This document shows, piece by piece, positions 53,351 to 61,600 of a stretch of DNA of 64,000 bases. The stretch is from Streptomyces sp. Tue 6430 (GTDB lineage Bacteria > Actinomycetota > Actinomycetes > Streptomycetales > Streptomycetaceae). The stretch covers positions 2,046,001 through 2,110,000 of the forward strand of contig JAKGSH010000010.1 of the NCBI GenBank assembly GCA_021568835.1, in the 5' to 3' direction. How positions within the stretch are numbered: position 1 is the first letter of the stretch; every line of letters begins with the position of its first letter. Both the position numbers and the translations under genes were made by a program. Under the pieces are notes generated by a model. The model was not told the origin of the DNA, searched no databases, and saw nothing but the letters and a program-made list of their open reading frames with translations.

Positions 53351-54277
53351 ATGGCTCGACCACAGGTACATCGATCAGGAACCCCCGGCAGACCCCGCTC
53401 GGGACTCAGCCGCCGCTCACTGCTCGTCGGAGCGGTGTCGCTGGGCGCGGCGGGCGGTCTCGGGACGGCCGGCTGCAGCCGCGTCCCGGACGACGGGAGG
53501 GTCCTGGGGGGCAGTCTTCTGGACACCCTGCGCGATCAGGGATCCGTGAAGATCGGCATCGCCAGTGAGCCGCCCTTCGGCTATGTCGGGGACGACGGAC
53601 GGGCCACCGGCGAGGCGCCCGCGATCGCCGAGGTGGTCTTCCAGCGGCTCGGCATCGACGAGGTCAAGCCGGTCCCGGTGGACTTCGGCGCCCTGATACC
53701 CGGGCTGAAGGCGCGGCAGTTCGACGTGGTGGCCGCCGGCATGTACATCAACCCGGTCCGGTGCGAGCAGGTCCTGTTCGCCGACCCGGACTACCTGCTG
53801 CTGGACTCCTTCATCGTCAGGAAGGGAAATCCGCACGGCATCAGGACGTACGCGGACGTCAGGAAGAAGGGGCTCACGCTGGCCTCCGGCAAGGCCTACG
53901 CCCAGATCGACTCCGCCAAGGCCGCCGGCATCCGCGACGTCATCGTGCTCCCCGACCAGGTGGCCGGCCTGGACGCGGTGGCCCAGGGCCGGGTGGACGC
54001 CTTCGCGGGCACCCGCATCACGGTCACGTCGGCGGTGGCGGGTTCCGGACGCGTGTCGGCGACCGAGCCGTTCCAGCCCGTGGTGGACGGCAGGCCCGCC
54101 TACGGGGCGGGCGGGTTCGCCTTCCGGCTGTCCGAGAAGAACCTCCGTGACGCCTTCAACGAGGAACTGCTGAAGCTCAAGAAGAACGACTACGAGGAGC
54201 TGCTGAAGATCGTCTCTCCCTTCGGTTTCGGCAGGGACGACATGACGGACCTCACGGCGAAGGAGCTGTGCGGCTGA
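53351..54277 (+). CDS. ehuB: Ectoine/hydroxyectoine-type ABC transporter substrate-binding protein EhuB
   Basis: 308 residues from ATG 53351. The leader has SRRSLLVGAVSLG (twin Arg) and lipobox GTAGC with Cys42. Family 3 (amino-acid type) binding fold: VKIGIASEPPFGYVGDDGRATG, ALIPGLKARQFDVVAAGMYINPVRCEQVLF, RKKGLTLASGKAYAQIDSAK, AFRLSEKNLRDAFNEEL. The GMYINPxRCE stretch is typical of EhuB. It delivers ectoine or hydroxyectoine to EhuCD for osmoprotection or as nutrient. The stop overlaps ehuC (TGATG). Confidence 0.9.
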   Translation: MARPQVHRSGTPGRPRSGLSRRSLLVGAVSLGAAGGLGTAGCSRVPDDGRVLGGSLLDTLRDQGSVKIGIASEPPFGYVGDDGRATGEAPAIAEVVFQRLGIDEVKPVPVDFGALIPGLKARQFDVVAAGMYINPVRCEQVLFADPDYLLLDSFIVRKGNPHGIRTYADVRKKGLTLASGKAYAQIDSAKAAGIRDVIVLPDQVAGLDAVAQGRVDAFAGTRITVTSAVAGSGRVSATEPFQPVVDGRPAYGAGGFAFRLSEKNLRDAFNEELLKLKKNDYEELLKIVSPFGFGRDDMTDLTAKELCG

Positions 54278-55008
54278 TGATGAGTTCGGAGTTCCTCACC
54301 GCCTGGTTCCTGCCGGGCATCTGGGTCACCGTCCAGGTCACGGTGTACGCGGCGGCCCTCGGCGCCGTCATCTCGTTCGGGATCGGCCTGGCCCGCGGTT
54401 CGCAGTACTGGATCGTCCGCTTCCTCGCCGGGACCTACTTCGAGGTCTTCCGCGGCATGTCGGCGCTGGTGCTGATGTTCTGGATGTTCTTCGCCCTGCC
54501 CCTCTTCGGCTGGCAGCTGGTGCCCCTGTGGGCCGGTGTCAGCGCGCTCGGCCTGACCTACGGCGCCTACGGCTCGGAGATCGTGCGCGGTTCCCTGGCC
54601 GCCGTCGCCCCGGCGCAGAAGGAGGCGGGCATCGCCCTCAACTTCACCCGGTGGCAGCGGCTGCGCCTGATCGAGCTGCCGCAGGCGTGGCCCGCGATGG
54701 TGCCGCCGTTCAACAACCTGCTGATCGAGCTGCTGAAGGGGACCGCCCTGGTCTCGGTCATCACGGTGGCCGACATGACGTTCGCCGGCAACCTGCTCCG
54801 GCTGGGCACCAACGAGACCACCCCGGTCTACACCCTGCTGCTGGTCCTCTACTTCGTCCTCGCCTTCCTCCTCACCCGCGGCATGCGGCTGCTGGAGCGC
54901 AGGGCGAAGGCCGGCGTCGGTCAGCTGCCGGAGAAGCCGGCCGGGAAGCCCGGCGCCCGGGGCGCGAGCCCTCTGGCCGGTTCGCAGGCCGCGGGAGGCA
55001 AGGGATGA
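54277..55008 (+). CDS. ehuC: Ectoine-type ABC transporter permease EhuC
   Basis: 243 residues from ATG 54277 (TGATG overlap with ehuB). HisM-type permease: WFLPGIWVTVQVTVYAAALGAVISFGIGLARG, VFRGMSALVLMFWMFFALPLFG, EIVRGSLAAVAPAQKEAGIALNFTRWQRLRLIELPQA (EAA loop contacting the ATPase), and a final TLLLVLYFVLAFLLTRGM. The C-terminal tail is Gly/Ala-rich and basic. The stop overlaps the ehuD start (ATGA at 55005). Confidence 0.93.
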   Translation: MMSSEFLTAWFLPGIWVTVQVTVYAAALGAVISFGIGLARGSQYWIVRFLAGTYFEVFRGMSALVLMFWMFFALPLFGWQLVPLWAGVSALGLTYGAYGSEIVRGSLAAVAPAQKEAGIALNFTRWQRLRLIELPQAWPAMVPPFNNLLIELLKGTALVSVITVADMTFAGNLLRLGTNETTPVYTLLLVLYFVLAFLLTRGMRLLERRAKAGVGQLPEKPAGKPGARGASPLAGSQAAGGKG

Positions 55009-55652
55009 ACTGGGACTGGAACGTCGTGGAAGACTTCATGCCGCGGTTCTGGGACGGCGTGCTCGTCACCCTGCAGGCCCTGGCCGCCGGCACCCTGATC
55101 GCGTTCGCGCTGGGTCTGGTGTGGGCACTGGCCCAGCGGTCCGCGCGGGTGTGGGTGCGCTGGCCGGTCGTCGCGGTGACGGAGTTCGTCCGCAACACCC
55201 CGCTGCTGGTGCAGCTGTTCTTCCTGTTCTACGTGGTGCCCAACTTCGGCCCGTCGATGTCGCCGCTGGCCACCGGCATCGTCGGCCTCGGACTGCACTA
55301 CTCCACCTACACCGCCGAGGTCTACCGCGCGGGCATCGACGGCGTCCCGGCCGGCCAGTGGGAGGCGGCCACGGCGCTGAGCCTGTCCAGGGCCCGCACG
55401 TGGCGGGCGGTGATCCTCCCGCAGGCGATCCGCCGCGTCGTCCCGCCGCTGGGCAACTACGTCGTCGCCATGCTCAAGGACTCACCGATGATCGCCACCA
55501 TCGGCGCCTTCGACATGCTCGGCGAGGCCCAGTCCTTCAGCAACGAGACCTTCACCACCGAGGCGCTCACCGTCGTGGGCGTGGCCTTCATCGCCATCGC
55601 CTACCCCGCCTCCCTCCTGATCCGAGTCCTGGAGCGACGCCTTGTCCGCTGA
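55005..55652 (+). CDS. ehuD: Ectoine-type ABC transporter permease EhuD
   Basis: 215 residues from ATG 55005. HisQ/GlnP-type permease: FMPRFWDGVLVTLQALAAGTLIAFALGLVWAL, FVRNTPLLVQLFFLFYVVPNFG, EVYRAGIDGVPAGQWEAATALSLSRARTWRAVILPQA (EAA loop), YVVAMLKDSPMIATIGAFDML. It pairs with EhuC. The following ehuA reading starts 24 bp later; GGAG and TTG 55643 inside the ehuD end are a possible true ehuA start. Confidence 0.93.
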   Translation: MNWDWNVVEDFMPRFWDGVLVTLQALAAGTLIAFALGLVWALAQRSARVWVRWPVVAVTEFVRNTPLLVQLFFLFYVVPNFGPSMSPLATGIVGLGLHYSTYTAEVYRAGIDGVPAGQWEAATALSLSRARTWRAVILPQAIRRVVPPLGNYVVAMLKDSPMIATIGAFDMLGEAQSFSNETFTTEALTVVGVAFIAIAYPASLLIRVLERRLVR

Positions 55653-55676
55653 GACCAACCCGCGCAGACCGATCCC

Positions 55677-56525
55677 GTGCAGAGCAACCCCGCGCAGAGC
55701 AACCCCGCGCAGAGCGATGCCGCGCAGAGCACCGGCCTCCTCGCCAATCCGCCCGTGGACGGCCGCGAGCTGATCCGCTTCGACAAGGTCACCAAACGCT
55801 TCGGCGACAACACCGTCCTGGACCGGCTCGACTTCTCCGTCGACTCCGGCAAGCACGTCACGCTGATCGGCCCGTCGGGCTCCGGCAAGACGACGATCCT
55901 GCGGCTGCTGATGACCCTGGCCCGGCCCGACGAGGGCACGATCAGGGTGGGCGGCGAGTACCTGACCCACGAGGAGCGGGGCGGCAAGCTGGTGCGGGCC
56001 GGCGAGAAACACGTCCGCGAGGTCCGCAAGAACATCGGGATGGTCTTCCAGCAGTTCAACCTGTTCCCGAACATGAAGGTGCTGCGCAACATCACCGAGG
56101 CCCCGGTCACCGTCCTCGGCCTGTCCAGGGACGAGGCCGAGCAGCGGGCCCGCGAGCTGCTCGACCTGGTGGGCCTGAGCGAGCACGTCGACAAGTACCC
56201 GACGCAGCTGTCCGGCGGCCAGCAGCAGCGGGTGGCGATCGCGCGGGCGCTGGCGATGCGGCCGCAGGTGCTGCTCCTGGACGAGGTGACCTCCGCGCTG
56301 GACCCGGAGCTGGTGGCCGGCGTCCTGGACGTGCTGCGGGACATCGCCCGCACCACCGACATCACGATGCTCTGCGTGACCCACGAGATGAACTTCGCCC
56401 GGGACATCTCGGACCAGGTGCTGATGTTCGACGCGGGCCGCGTCATCGAGTCGGGCCCGCCGGAGAAGATCTTCAGCGAGCCGGAGCAGGAGCGGACGCG
56501 GGAGTTCCTCAGCGCCGTGCTCTGA
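55677..56525 (+). CDS. ehuA: Ectoine-type ABC transporter ATPase EhuA
   Basis: 282 residues from GTG 55677. The N-terminus is a NPAQS-type repeat (MQSNPAQSNPAQSDAAQS) from a 15-bp DNA repeat. ATPase motifs: Walker A IGPSGSGKTTILRLL (about residue 63), Q-loop MVFQQFNLFPNMKVLRN, signature LSGGQQQRVAIARAL, Walker B VLLLDEVTSALDPEL and H-switch MLCVTHEMNFARD. It energises EhuCD. A better ribosome site precedes TTG 55643 in another frame; one missing base between them would join the two, so the N-terminus is unsure. Confidence 0.9.
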   Translation: MQSNPAQSNPAQSDAAQSTGLLANPPVDGRELIRFDKVTKRFGDNTVLDRLDFSVDSGKHVTLIGPSGSGKTTILRLLMTLARPDEGTIRVGGEYLTHEERGGKLVRAGEKHVREVRKNIGMVFQQFNLFPNMKVLRNITEAPVTVLGLSRDEAEQRARELLDLVGLSEHVDKYPTQLSGGQQQRVAIARALAMRPQVLLLDEVTSALDPELVAGVLDVLRDIARTTDITMLCVTHEMNFARDISDQVLMFDAGRVIESGPPEKIFSEPEQERTREFLSAVL

Positions 56526-56710
56526 GACCGGGCGGCGCCCGCGCCACGCCCTCGGCATATGCCGAGGGAACAATCGCCCTGCTGAGAGGGCCGTAATCCG
56601 CCCGACGCACCTTCCCACGGACCCGTCGCCGGATATCGTGGAACCGGTTCACCGGCCGGATTACGGCCCAGACAGCAAGCGCAGCCGACACAGCGAGCGC
56701 AGGGGGAACC

Positions 56711-57469
56711 GTGGCGCTGAGACACGAGCCGACCGCGCCGTACGACTCGACCCAGGACGCGCTGCGCGTCCTGGAGACGGTGGCCCGGCACACCACAGGC
56801 GTCACCGACGCCGCACTGACCCGCGAGACCGGCCTCGGCACGGAGCGACTGACCCCGCTCCTGCGGATGCTGCGCCGCGAGGGATACGTCGAGCAGGTCA
56901 CGGACGGGGCGTACGTCACCGGCGCCGCCCTGACCCGCCTGGCGTCCGCACACCACCACGAGGAGGCCCTCAGGAACCAGCTCCAGCAGACCCTGGACCG
57001 GCTGCGCGACCGCCTCGGCGCCGCCGTCTACCTCAGTCGCTACGTCGACGGAGAGGTCACCGTCACCCAGTACGCCGACGGCCCGGGCACGCCCGCGGTC
57101 AACGAGTGGGTGGACTTCCGTTCCTGCGCCCACGCCACCGCGCTCGGCAAGAGCATTCTCGGCCAGCTCGACCACGACGGCCGGCGCGACCACCTGTCCC
57201 GGCACAGGATGGCCCGCCTCACCTCGCGCACCATCACCAGTGACAGGCTGCTGCTCTCCCGCCTGGCGTCGCAGCCGCCCACGGTGCCGGTGCTCGACCT
57301 CCAGGAGTACGCCGTGGGCACGGTCTGCGCGGCCGTCCCGATCACGGCCGGTTCCACCGCGGGCTGCCTGGCCCTGTCCCTGCCCGTCGAACACGCCCAC
57401 CGGCTGCGCCGGGCCGCCGACACCCTGAACCGGAACGCGACCCGGGTGCTGCTCTCGCTGGCCCTCTAG
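56711..57469 (+). CDS. IclR-family transcriptional regulator
   Basis: 252 residues from GTG 56711 with AGGGGGA. N-terminal winged helix (DALRVLETVARHTTGVTDAALTRETGLGTERLTPLLRMLRREGYVEQVTDGAYVTG), helical linker (HHEEALRNQLQQTLDRLRDRLGAAVYL), then an IclR effector domain (FRSCAHATALGKSILGQLD, GTVCAAVPITAGSTAGCLALSLPVEHAHRLRR). It lies 185 bp after ehuA on the same strand and probably regulates the ehu genes in response to a small molecule; this is inference. Confidence 0.88.
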   Translation: MALRHEPTAPYDSTQDALRVLETVARHTTGVTDAALTRETGLGTERLTPLLRMLRREGYVEQVTDGAYVTGAALTRLASAHHHEEALRNQLQQTLDRLRDRLGAAVYLSRYVDGEVTVTQYADGPGTPAVNEWVDFRSCAHATALGKSILGQLDHDGRRDHLSRHRMARLTSRTITSDRLLLSRLASQPPTVPVLDLQEYAVGTVCAAVPITAGSTAGCLALSLPVEHAHRLRRAADTLNRNATRVLLSLAL

Positions 57470-57532
57470 ACGACCCGGACGGCCCCCGGTCGCCGCCGGT
57501 CGCGGCAGGCCGTCGGGGGCGACCGGGGTGGT

Positions 57533-57559
57533 CCGGGGGCCGTCCGGGACGGCCCCCGG
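57533..57559. terminator. Hairpin after the IclR gene
   Basis: CCGGGGGCCGTC, loop CGG, GACGGCCCCCGG: a perfect 12-bp stem 64 bp past the stop. A second, overlapping pair (CCCCGGTCGCC / GGCGACCGGGG, 57485-57537) could form an alternative structure. Confidence 0.75.
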
Positions 57560-57648
57560 CGACCGGCGGCACCTGGTCCGGAGCACCCCCGCGGACCGGG
57601 TAGTATTTTCTTCGTCGTCGGCCGCCGCGAGCGGAAGGCGAGAGTCAT

Positions 57649-57722
57649 GCGCCGCTAGCTCAGTTGGTTAGAGCAGCTGACTCTTAATCAGCGGGTCCGG
57701 GGTTCGAGTCCCTGGCGGCGCA
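57649..57722 (+). tRNA. tRNA-Lys (anticodon CTT), copy 2 of 3
   Basis: 74 nt, identical in sequence to the copies at 46606 and 61397; anticodon loop CTCTTAA. CCA is not encoded. Confidence 0.97.
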
Positions 57723-57727
57723 CCGAA

Positions 57728-57761
57728 GAAGGGCCCCTCGTGTTCGCACGAGGGGCCCTTC
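57728..57761. terminator. Terminator after tRNA-Lys copy 2
   Basis: GAAGGGCCCCTCGTG, loop TTCG, CACGAGGGGCCCTTC: a perfect 15-bp stem with a UUCG tetraloop. No U tract. Confidence 0.9.
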
Positions 57762-57834
57762 GGCGTACCCGGACGACACCCGGCCCGGCAAGCCCGCGGC
57801 CCCGGAGGTCCCGGGGCCCCGGGGGCCCCGGAGG

Positions 57835-58440
57835 TCAGAACGTGACGTCGGAGCAGGCGTAGAACGCGTTGGCCGTGTCGGCGACCGTCCAGACCGCGAC
57901 GATGACGTGGTGCCCACTCAGCCCGGACGGCAGGGTGCCGCTGTGGGAGAGGGTCTGCGGCGGGCGCTGACCGCCGTAGGGCACCGTGAGGAACGGCGTC
58001 AGGTTGAGGTCGGAGCGGGCCAGGTTGTGGTTCTGGTCCCAGCCCGGCCTGGTGACGTAGTACCGGAAGTCGGTCGTGGCGTGCATGGCGGTGAACTGCC
58101 AGCGGAACGTGTAGGACTGGCCGCCGCTCACCCGGGTGGTCGGCCAGGCCCCGCCCGACGGGGTCCTCGGGCTGTCGAGCCGGGCGAACGGGGTGTTGTC
58201 CGCCGAGCAGATCCGGCCGTCGGCCGGTCCGGCGGCCGGGAAGCCCTTGGGGCCCTCGACGCTCTGCGGCTCCCACTGGATGTTGCCGCAGTCGGCGACG
58301 GTGCCGTTCTGGCAGAGCTTCTGCCTGCTGACGGGGAGGTCGGTGTAGCCGTGGCCGCTCGCGCCTCCGGCGGTGAGCACGAGGGCTCCCGCCGTGGTGA
58401 GGCCGAGCGCGGCGGCGTACCACTTGGTCTTTTTGCGCAT
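57835..58440 (-). CDS. Secreted lytic polysaccharide monooxygenase / chitin-binding protein (AA10)
   Basis: 201 residues from ATG 58440. Signal peptide MRKKTKWYAAAL...GGASG, cleaved before His30, giving the mature N-terminus HGYTDLPVSRQ that forms the copper histidine brace. Second His in FTAMHATTDFRYYVTRPGW, then SHSGTLPSGLSGHHVIVAVWTVADTANAFYACSDVTF. Single domain, no extra CBM. AA10 enzymes oxidatively cleave chitin and were first described as small chitin-binding proteins in Streptomyces. A DasR-type operator lies 47 bp upstream, linking it to N-acetylglucosamine control. Confidence 0.95.
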   Translation of the reverse strand: MRKKTKWYAAALGLTTAGALVLTAGGASGHGYTDLPVSRQKLCQNGTVADCGNIQWEPQSVEGPKGFPAAGPADGRICSADNTPFARLDSPRTPSGGAWPTTRVSGGQSYTFRWQFTAMHATTDFRYYVTRPGWDQNHNLARSDLNLTPFLTVPYGGQRPPQTLSHSGTLPSGLSGHHVIVAVWTVADTANAFYACSDVTF

Positions 58441-58483
58441 GCTGCCGCTCCTGGAGAACGTGGGGGAGGTTCCGTGAGGCGTG

Positions 58484-58499
58484 CAGGTCTAGACCAAGT
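58484..58499. promoter_or_regulatory. Putative DasR-responsive element (dre) upstream of the LPMO gene
   Basis: The core GGTCTAGACC (58487-58496) is a perfect palindrome; the 16-mer matches the dre consensus ACTGGTCTAGACCAGT at 12 positions. It sits 47 bp before the LPMO start codon, as in other chitin-system genes. Confidence 0.8.
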
Positions 58500-58580
58500 T
58501 CGAGATTATTGCCGATCGTTGAACATGTCCATACCAATGGGGGGACGTGTTCGACGGGCCGTCGGGGGTGGCCGCCCCCG

Positions 58581-59688
58581 TCAGGGCGACTGCTCCCCCG
58601 TCCCGAGCAGAACGCCACCGTCAGGTCCTTCACCAGCGCCTTGCGCTCGTAGTCGTCGAGTTCCACCAGCCCGCGCATGGTCAGTCGGGTCACCGTGTCC
58701 TCCACCGAGTCCACCACCGAGCCCAGCACCGACGCCCGCTGCTGGGCGTCCAGCGCGGCGATCCGGCGCCGGTTCATGGCGGCGGCCACCTCGGGGCGTA
58801 CTCCACCCGCAACGGCTGGACCGAGAACACCTCCAGGCCGATCGCGCCCGCGTCCCGCGCGACCCGCCGGGTCAGCGCCTCCCCGGACGCCTCGACCGCC
58901 CCCCGCCCGGCGCCCGGCGTCTCCACCGGGACCCGGGCGAGCGCCGCCTCGACGCACTCGCGCAGATACGCCTCGTGGTCCTCCACGCCCAGCGTGGCCC
59001 GCGCGGTGTCCCGCACCCGCCACACCACGAGCGCCGCCACCCGCAGGGCGACCCCGTTGCCGTCGGCCGCGGGCATCGCCTCGCTGCGCCAGTGCCGCAG
59101 CCGTACGTCGACCCGGCGGCGCAGCAGCAGCGGGTTCACCCACAGCAGGCCGGTGCGCCGGACCGTCCCCCGGTAGCGGCCGAACAGGCCGAGCACCCAG
59201 GCCCGCCCGGTCCCGCCGCGCGCCAGCCCGCCGAAGCCGAACAGGCCGAGGGCGCCCGCCCCCGCGTACGCCGCCCACTGCGCGGGGCCGATCCCGGCGC
59301 CGGCCGACGCGGGCAGCGCGAGCGCCTCCACCAGCACCGGCGGCAGCACGCCCGCCCACCACGAGGCGGCCGCGCAGCCCGCCGCCCCGCACACCCCGGC
59401 GGCCACCCCGACCGCACCGGGCAGCACGCGGCCGGGCCGCTCGACGAGCTCCGGGTCGACCTGCGCGAGGGGCCGCGGCTTCGCCGGAGCCGGCCGGCGG
59501 AACCTCGGCTGCTCCCCGGTGCCCGCCCGGCTGCCCACGACGGTGGGCCCGAGCGGCACCGGCCTCGGCTCGGGCTCGTCGCGGAACAGCAGGTGGACGG
59601 GGATCTCGGTGGTCGCCTCGTTCTGGATCAGCCGGACGGGCCGGGGCGGCCCCTCCGATCCGGGCGTCTGAGAAGTGGTCGTACTCAT
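58581..59688 (-). CDS. SPFH/Band 7-like membrane protein (frameshifted as read)
   Basis: About 369 residues from ATG 59688 with GGAGG. A cytosolic Pro-rich head (MSTTTSQTPGSEGPPRPV, LIQNEATTEIPVHLLFRDEP) is followed by hydrophobic segments (PGAVGVAAGVCGAAGCAAASWWAGVLPPVLVEAL, YAGAGALGLFGFGGLA), then an SPFH domain (GTVRRTGLLWVNPLLLRRRVDVRLRHWRSEAM, VAALVVWRVRDTARATLGVEDHEAYLRECVEAALARV, LTRRVARDAGAIGLEVFSVQPLRVEYAPE). The frame breaks at the G run 58793-58796; one extra base gives EVAAAMNRRRIAALDAQQRASVL. A second extra base at 58595-58599 would end it at 58581. Probably a stomatin-like scaffold. Confidence 0.8.
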
Positions 59689-59852
59689 GCGTGCCTCCAG
59701 CCTCCGCGCCAGATACGCCATGACACATGGCAGTGGATGGGGACGGCCGGGCCGCCGCGCGCCCGTCCGGACGTCCGGGGTCGTCGGGCGGCCCGGCCCG
59801 CGTGCGGCCCGCGGGTGGCCCACGTGCGGCTCATGGGCGGCCGTCCGGCGGT

Positions 59853-61196
59853 CTACGAGAACAGCCGCCGCCAGGTCTCCGGTCCCGGGTAGCCGTCGGC
59901 CGCCCCGCCGCGCCAGCCCTGGGCGCGCTGGAAGGCCTCGACGCCCCGCCGGTCCGCCTCGCCCCAGCGCGGTCCGGGCCCCTGGGTGTAGTACTTGCCG
60001 AACCCTTTCTTCACCAGCTGCCTCCCCAGCCGGGTGACGTGCGCGTTGTCGGCGCCGGGCCGGAACGCGGCCCGGCCGGGATAGGCGGGGACCGCCGGGG
60101 TGGGCGCGCCCACCGCTCCGGACCCCGCGGGGGCGATGTCCTTGCCCCTGCCGGTGGTCAGCAGCGACCAGGTCAGCGGGCCGGGCAGCCCGTCGGCGCC
60201 GGCGCCGCTCCAGCCCTGGGCCCGCTGGAACGCCCGGGTGGCCCGCCGGTCGGCGTCCGACCAGCGCGGGCCGGGTCCCGAGGCGTAGAACCGCTTCGCG
60301 CCGCGCTCGACGAGGAGGCGGCCGAGCAGGGTGACGTTCTTGTTGTCCGCGCCGGGCCCGAAGGCCGCCCGCCCCGGGTACGGGGCCGCCGCGGCGCCGG
60401 GGCCGGGGTTGGCGCCGTCCCCGCCGCCCTCCTTGCCCGGCACCTGCGGCACCCCGGGGCCGGTCGGCTCGGCGGTCAGGCCCTTGTAGCGGTAGGGGAC
60501 GTACTTGCCGGAGTTGGTCCAGTACGCGTAGGGGGTGGCGATCCTGCGGGTGGTGGGGCGGGTCTGCTCGTAGACGGTGTAGTAGCCGTGCGTGTGGTCC
60601 GTCCAGCCGCCGAAGAGGACGACGTGGGAGCCGTTCGTCGGGTCGGCCGTGTTGTGGAACAGGAGCATGTCGCCCGGCTGGAGCTCCTCCTTGGTGATCC
60701 TGGTGGCGTAGGTGTGGAGGCTGCCCGTCCACTCGTTCCCCGGCAGGTTCCAGGCCATGGACACGTAGCCGGAGCAGTCCTGCCGGTAGCCGTCCGACCA
60801 GTACGCGCTCATGCTGTACGGCACCTTCGCCGCGACCCACTTCTGGGCGCGGGCGATGATCTCCGTTCGGGTGGTCGCCGGCAGCAGGGCCCCGCCGGCG
60901 GGCTTGCCGCCCGGCCCGTGCAGGGGGGACTTCGCGCCCTGCGGGGTCTCGGGCCCGTCGTCCGCGGGGGCCCCCGGCCGGTCGGGGGCCTGCTGCGGGG
61001 CGGCCAGGGCGGGGACCGCGTGACCGGCTCCGAGGAGCGCGGAGGCCGCGGCCGCGACGACGACGGTGCGATGGGCGGCCGGGCGGCCGCCTGGTCCGGC
61101 GGCCGGGGAAACCGCCGCGGCCCGCCTCAGGCCGACGCATCCGGGGCATTCGCAGTCGCTCGCGGGATCGAATTCCTCGAACACCGGAGCGATCAT
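59853..61196 (-). CDS. Secreted NlpC/P60-like peptidase with two C-terminal peptidoglycan-binding modules
   Basis: 447 residues from ATG 61196 with GAGGGG. The N-terminus has a Cys cluster (SDCECPGCVG) before a hydrophobic segment (TVVVAAAASALLGAGHAVPALA), which is the export signal. The catalytic domain shows YRQDCSGYVSMAWNLPG (catalytic Cys), LQPGDMLLFHN and GSHVVLFGGW (His). Two about 75-residue repeats follow (PGRAAFGPGADNKNVTLLGRLLVERG and PGRAAFRPGADNAHVTRLGRQLVKKG, each then GPGPRW..ADRR..FQRAQGW), a peptidoglycan-binding type common in streptomycetes. It probably cleaves cell-wall peptides. Confidence 0.88.
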   Translation of the reverse strand: MIAPVFEEFDPASDCECPGCVGLRRAAAVSPAAGPGGRPAAHRTVVVAAAASALLGAGHAVPALAAPQQAPDRPGAPADDGPETPQGAKSPLHGPGGKPAGGALLPATTRTEIIARAQKWVAAKVPYSMSAYWSDGYRQDCSGYVSMAWNLPGNEWTGSLHTYATRITKEELQPGDMLLFHNTADPTNGSHVVLFGGWTDHTHGYYTVYEQTRPTTRRIATPYAYWTNSGKYVPYRYKGLTAEPTGPGVPQVPGKEGGGDGANPGPGAAAAPYPGRAAFGPGADNKNVTLLGRLLVERGAKRFYASGPGPRWSDADRRATRAFQRAQGWSGAGADGLPGPLTWSLLTTGRGKDIAPAGSGAVGAPTPAVPAYPGRAAFRPGADNAHVTRLGRQLVKKGFGKYYTQGPGPRWGEADRRGVEAFQRAQGWRGGAADGYPGPETWRRLFS

Positions 61197-61396
61197 GCGA
61201 TTCCCCTCACACTGCAGCTGGAAATGTCCGCGACTGTGCACGTTCGCCAGTCTTTACCAACTGCCTTGCCGACGCGCATGCTGACGGTCCGAATGATGTA
61301 CGCGGGCCCCTCCCCCGGGGGTGCGGGGCAGGTCGGAGGGCCGTCCGGGCGTCAGGAGCACCCCCGGAGGTCATGTAGAGTTAACGTCGTCAGCAG

Positions 61397-61470
61397 GCGC
61401 CGCTAGCTCAGTTGGTTAGAGCAGCTGACTCTTAATCAGCGGGTCCGGGGTTCGAGTCCCTGGCGGCGCA
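61397..61470 (+). tRNA. tRNA-Lys (anticodon CTT), copy 3 of 3
   Basis: 74 nt, identical to the copies at 46606 and 57649. The 8 bp before it (GTCAGCAG) are also shared with copy 1. Confidence 0.97.
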
Positions 61471-61477
61471 CAGACGA

Positions 61478-61507
61478 GAAAGCCCCTCGCGCGAGCGGGG
61501 GGCTTTC
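61478..61507. terminator. Terminator after tRNA-Lys copy 3
   Basis: GAAAGCCCCTCGC, loop GCGA, GCGGGGGGCTTTC: 13-bp stem with one T-G pair. Confidence 0.85.
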
Positions 61508-61600
61508 TGCTGTTCCGGGCGACCGTCGAGGCGGCGGTCCGGGCGGGCGTCGGGCGAGACGGCGGTCCGGGCGGCGGGCGGGCAGGCGTGGTGCTGCCGG

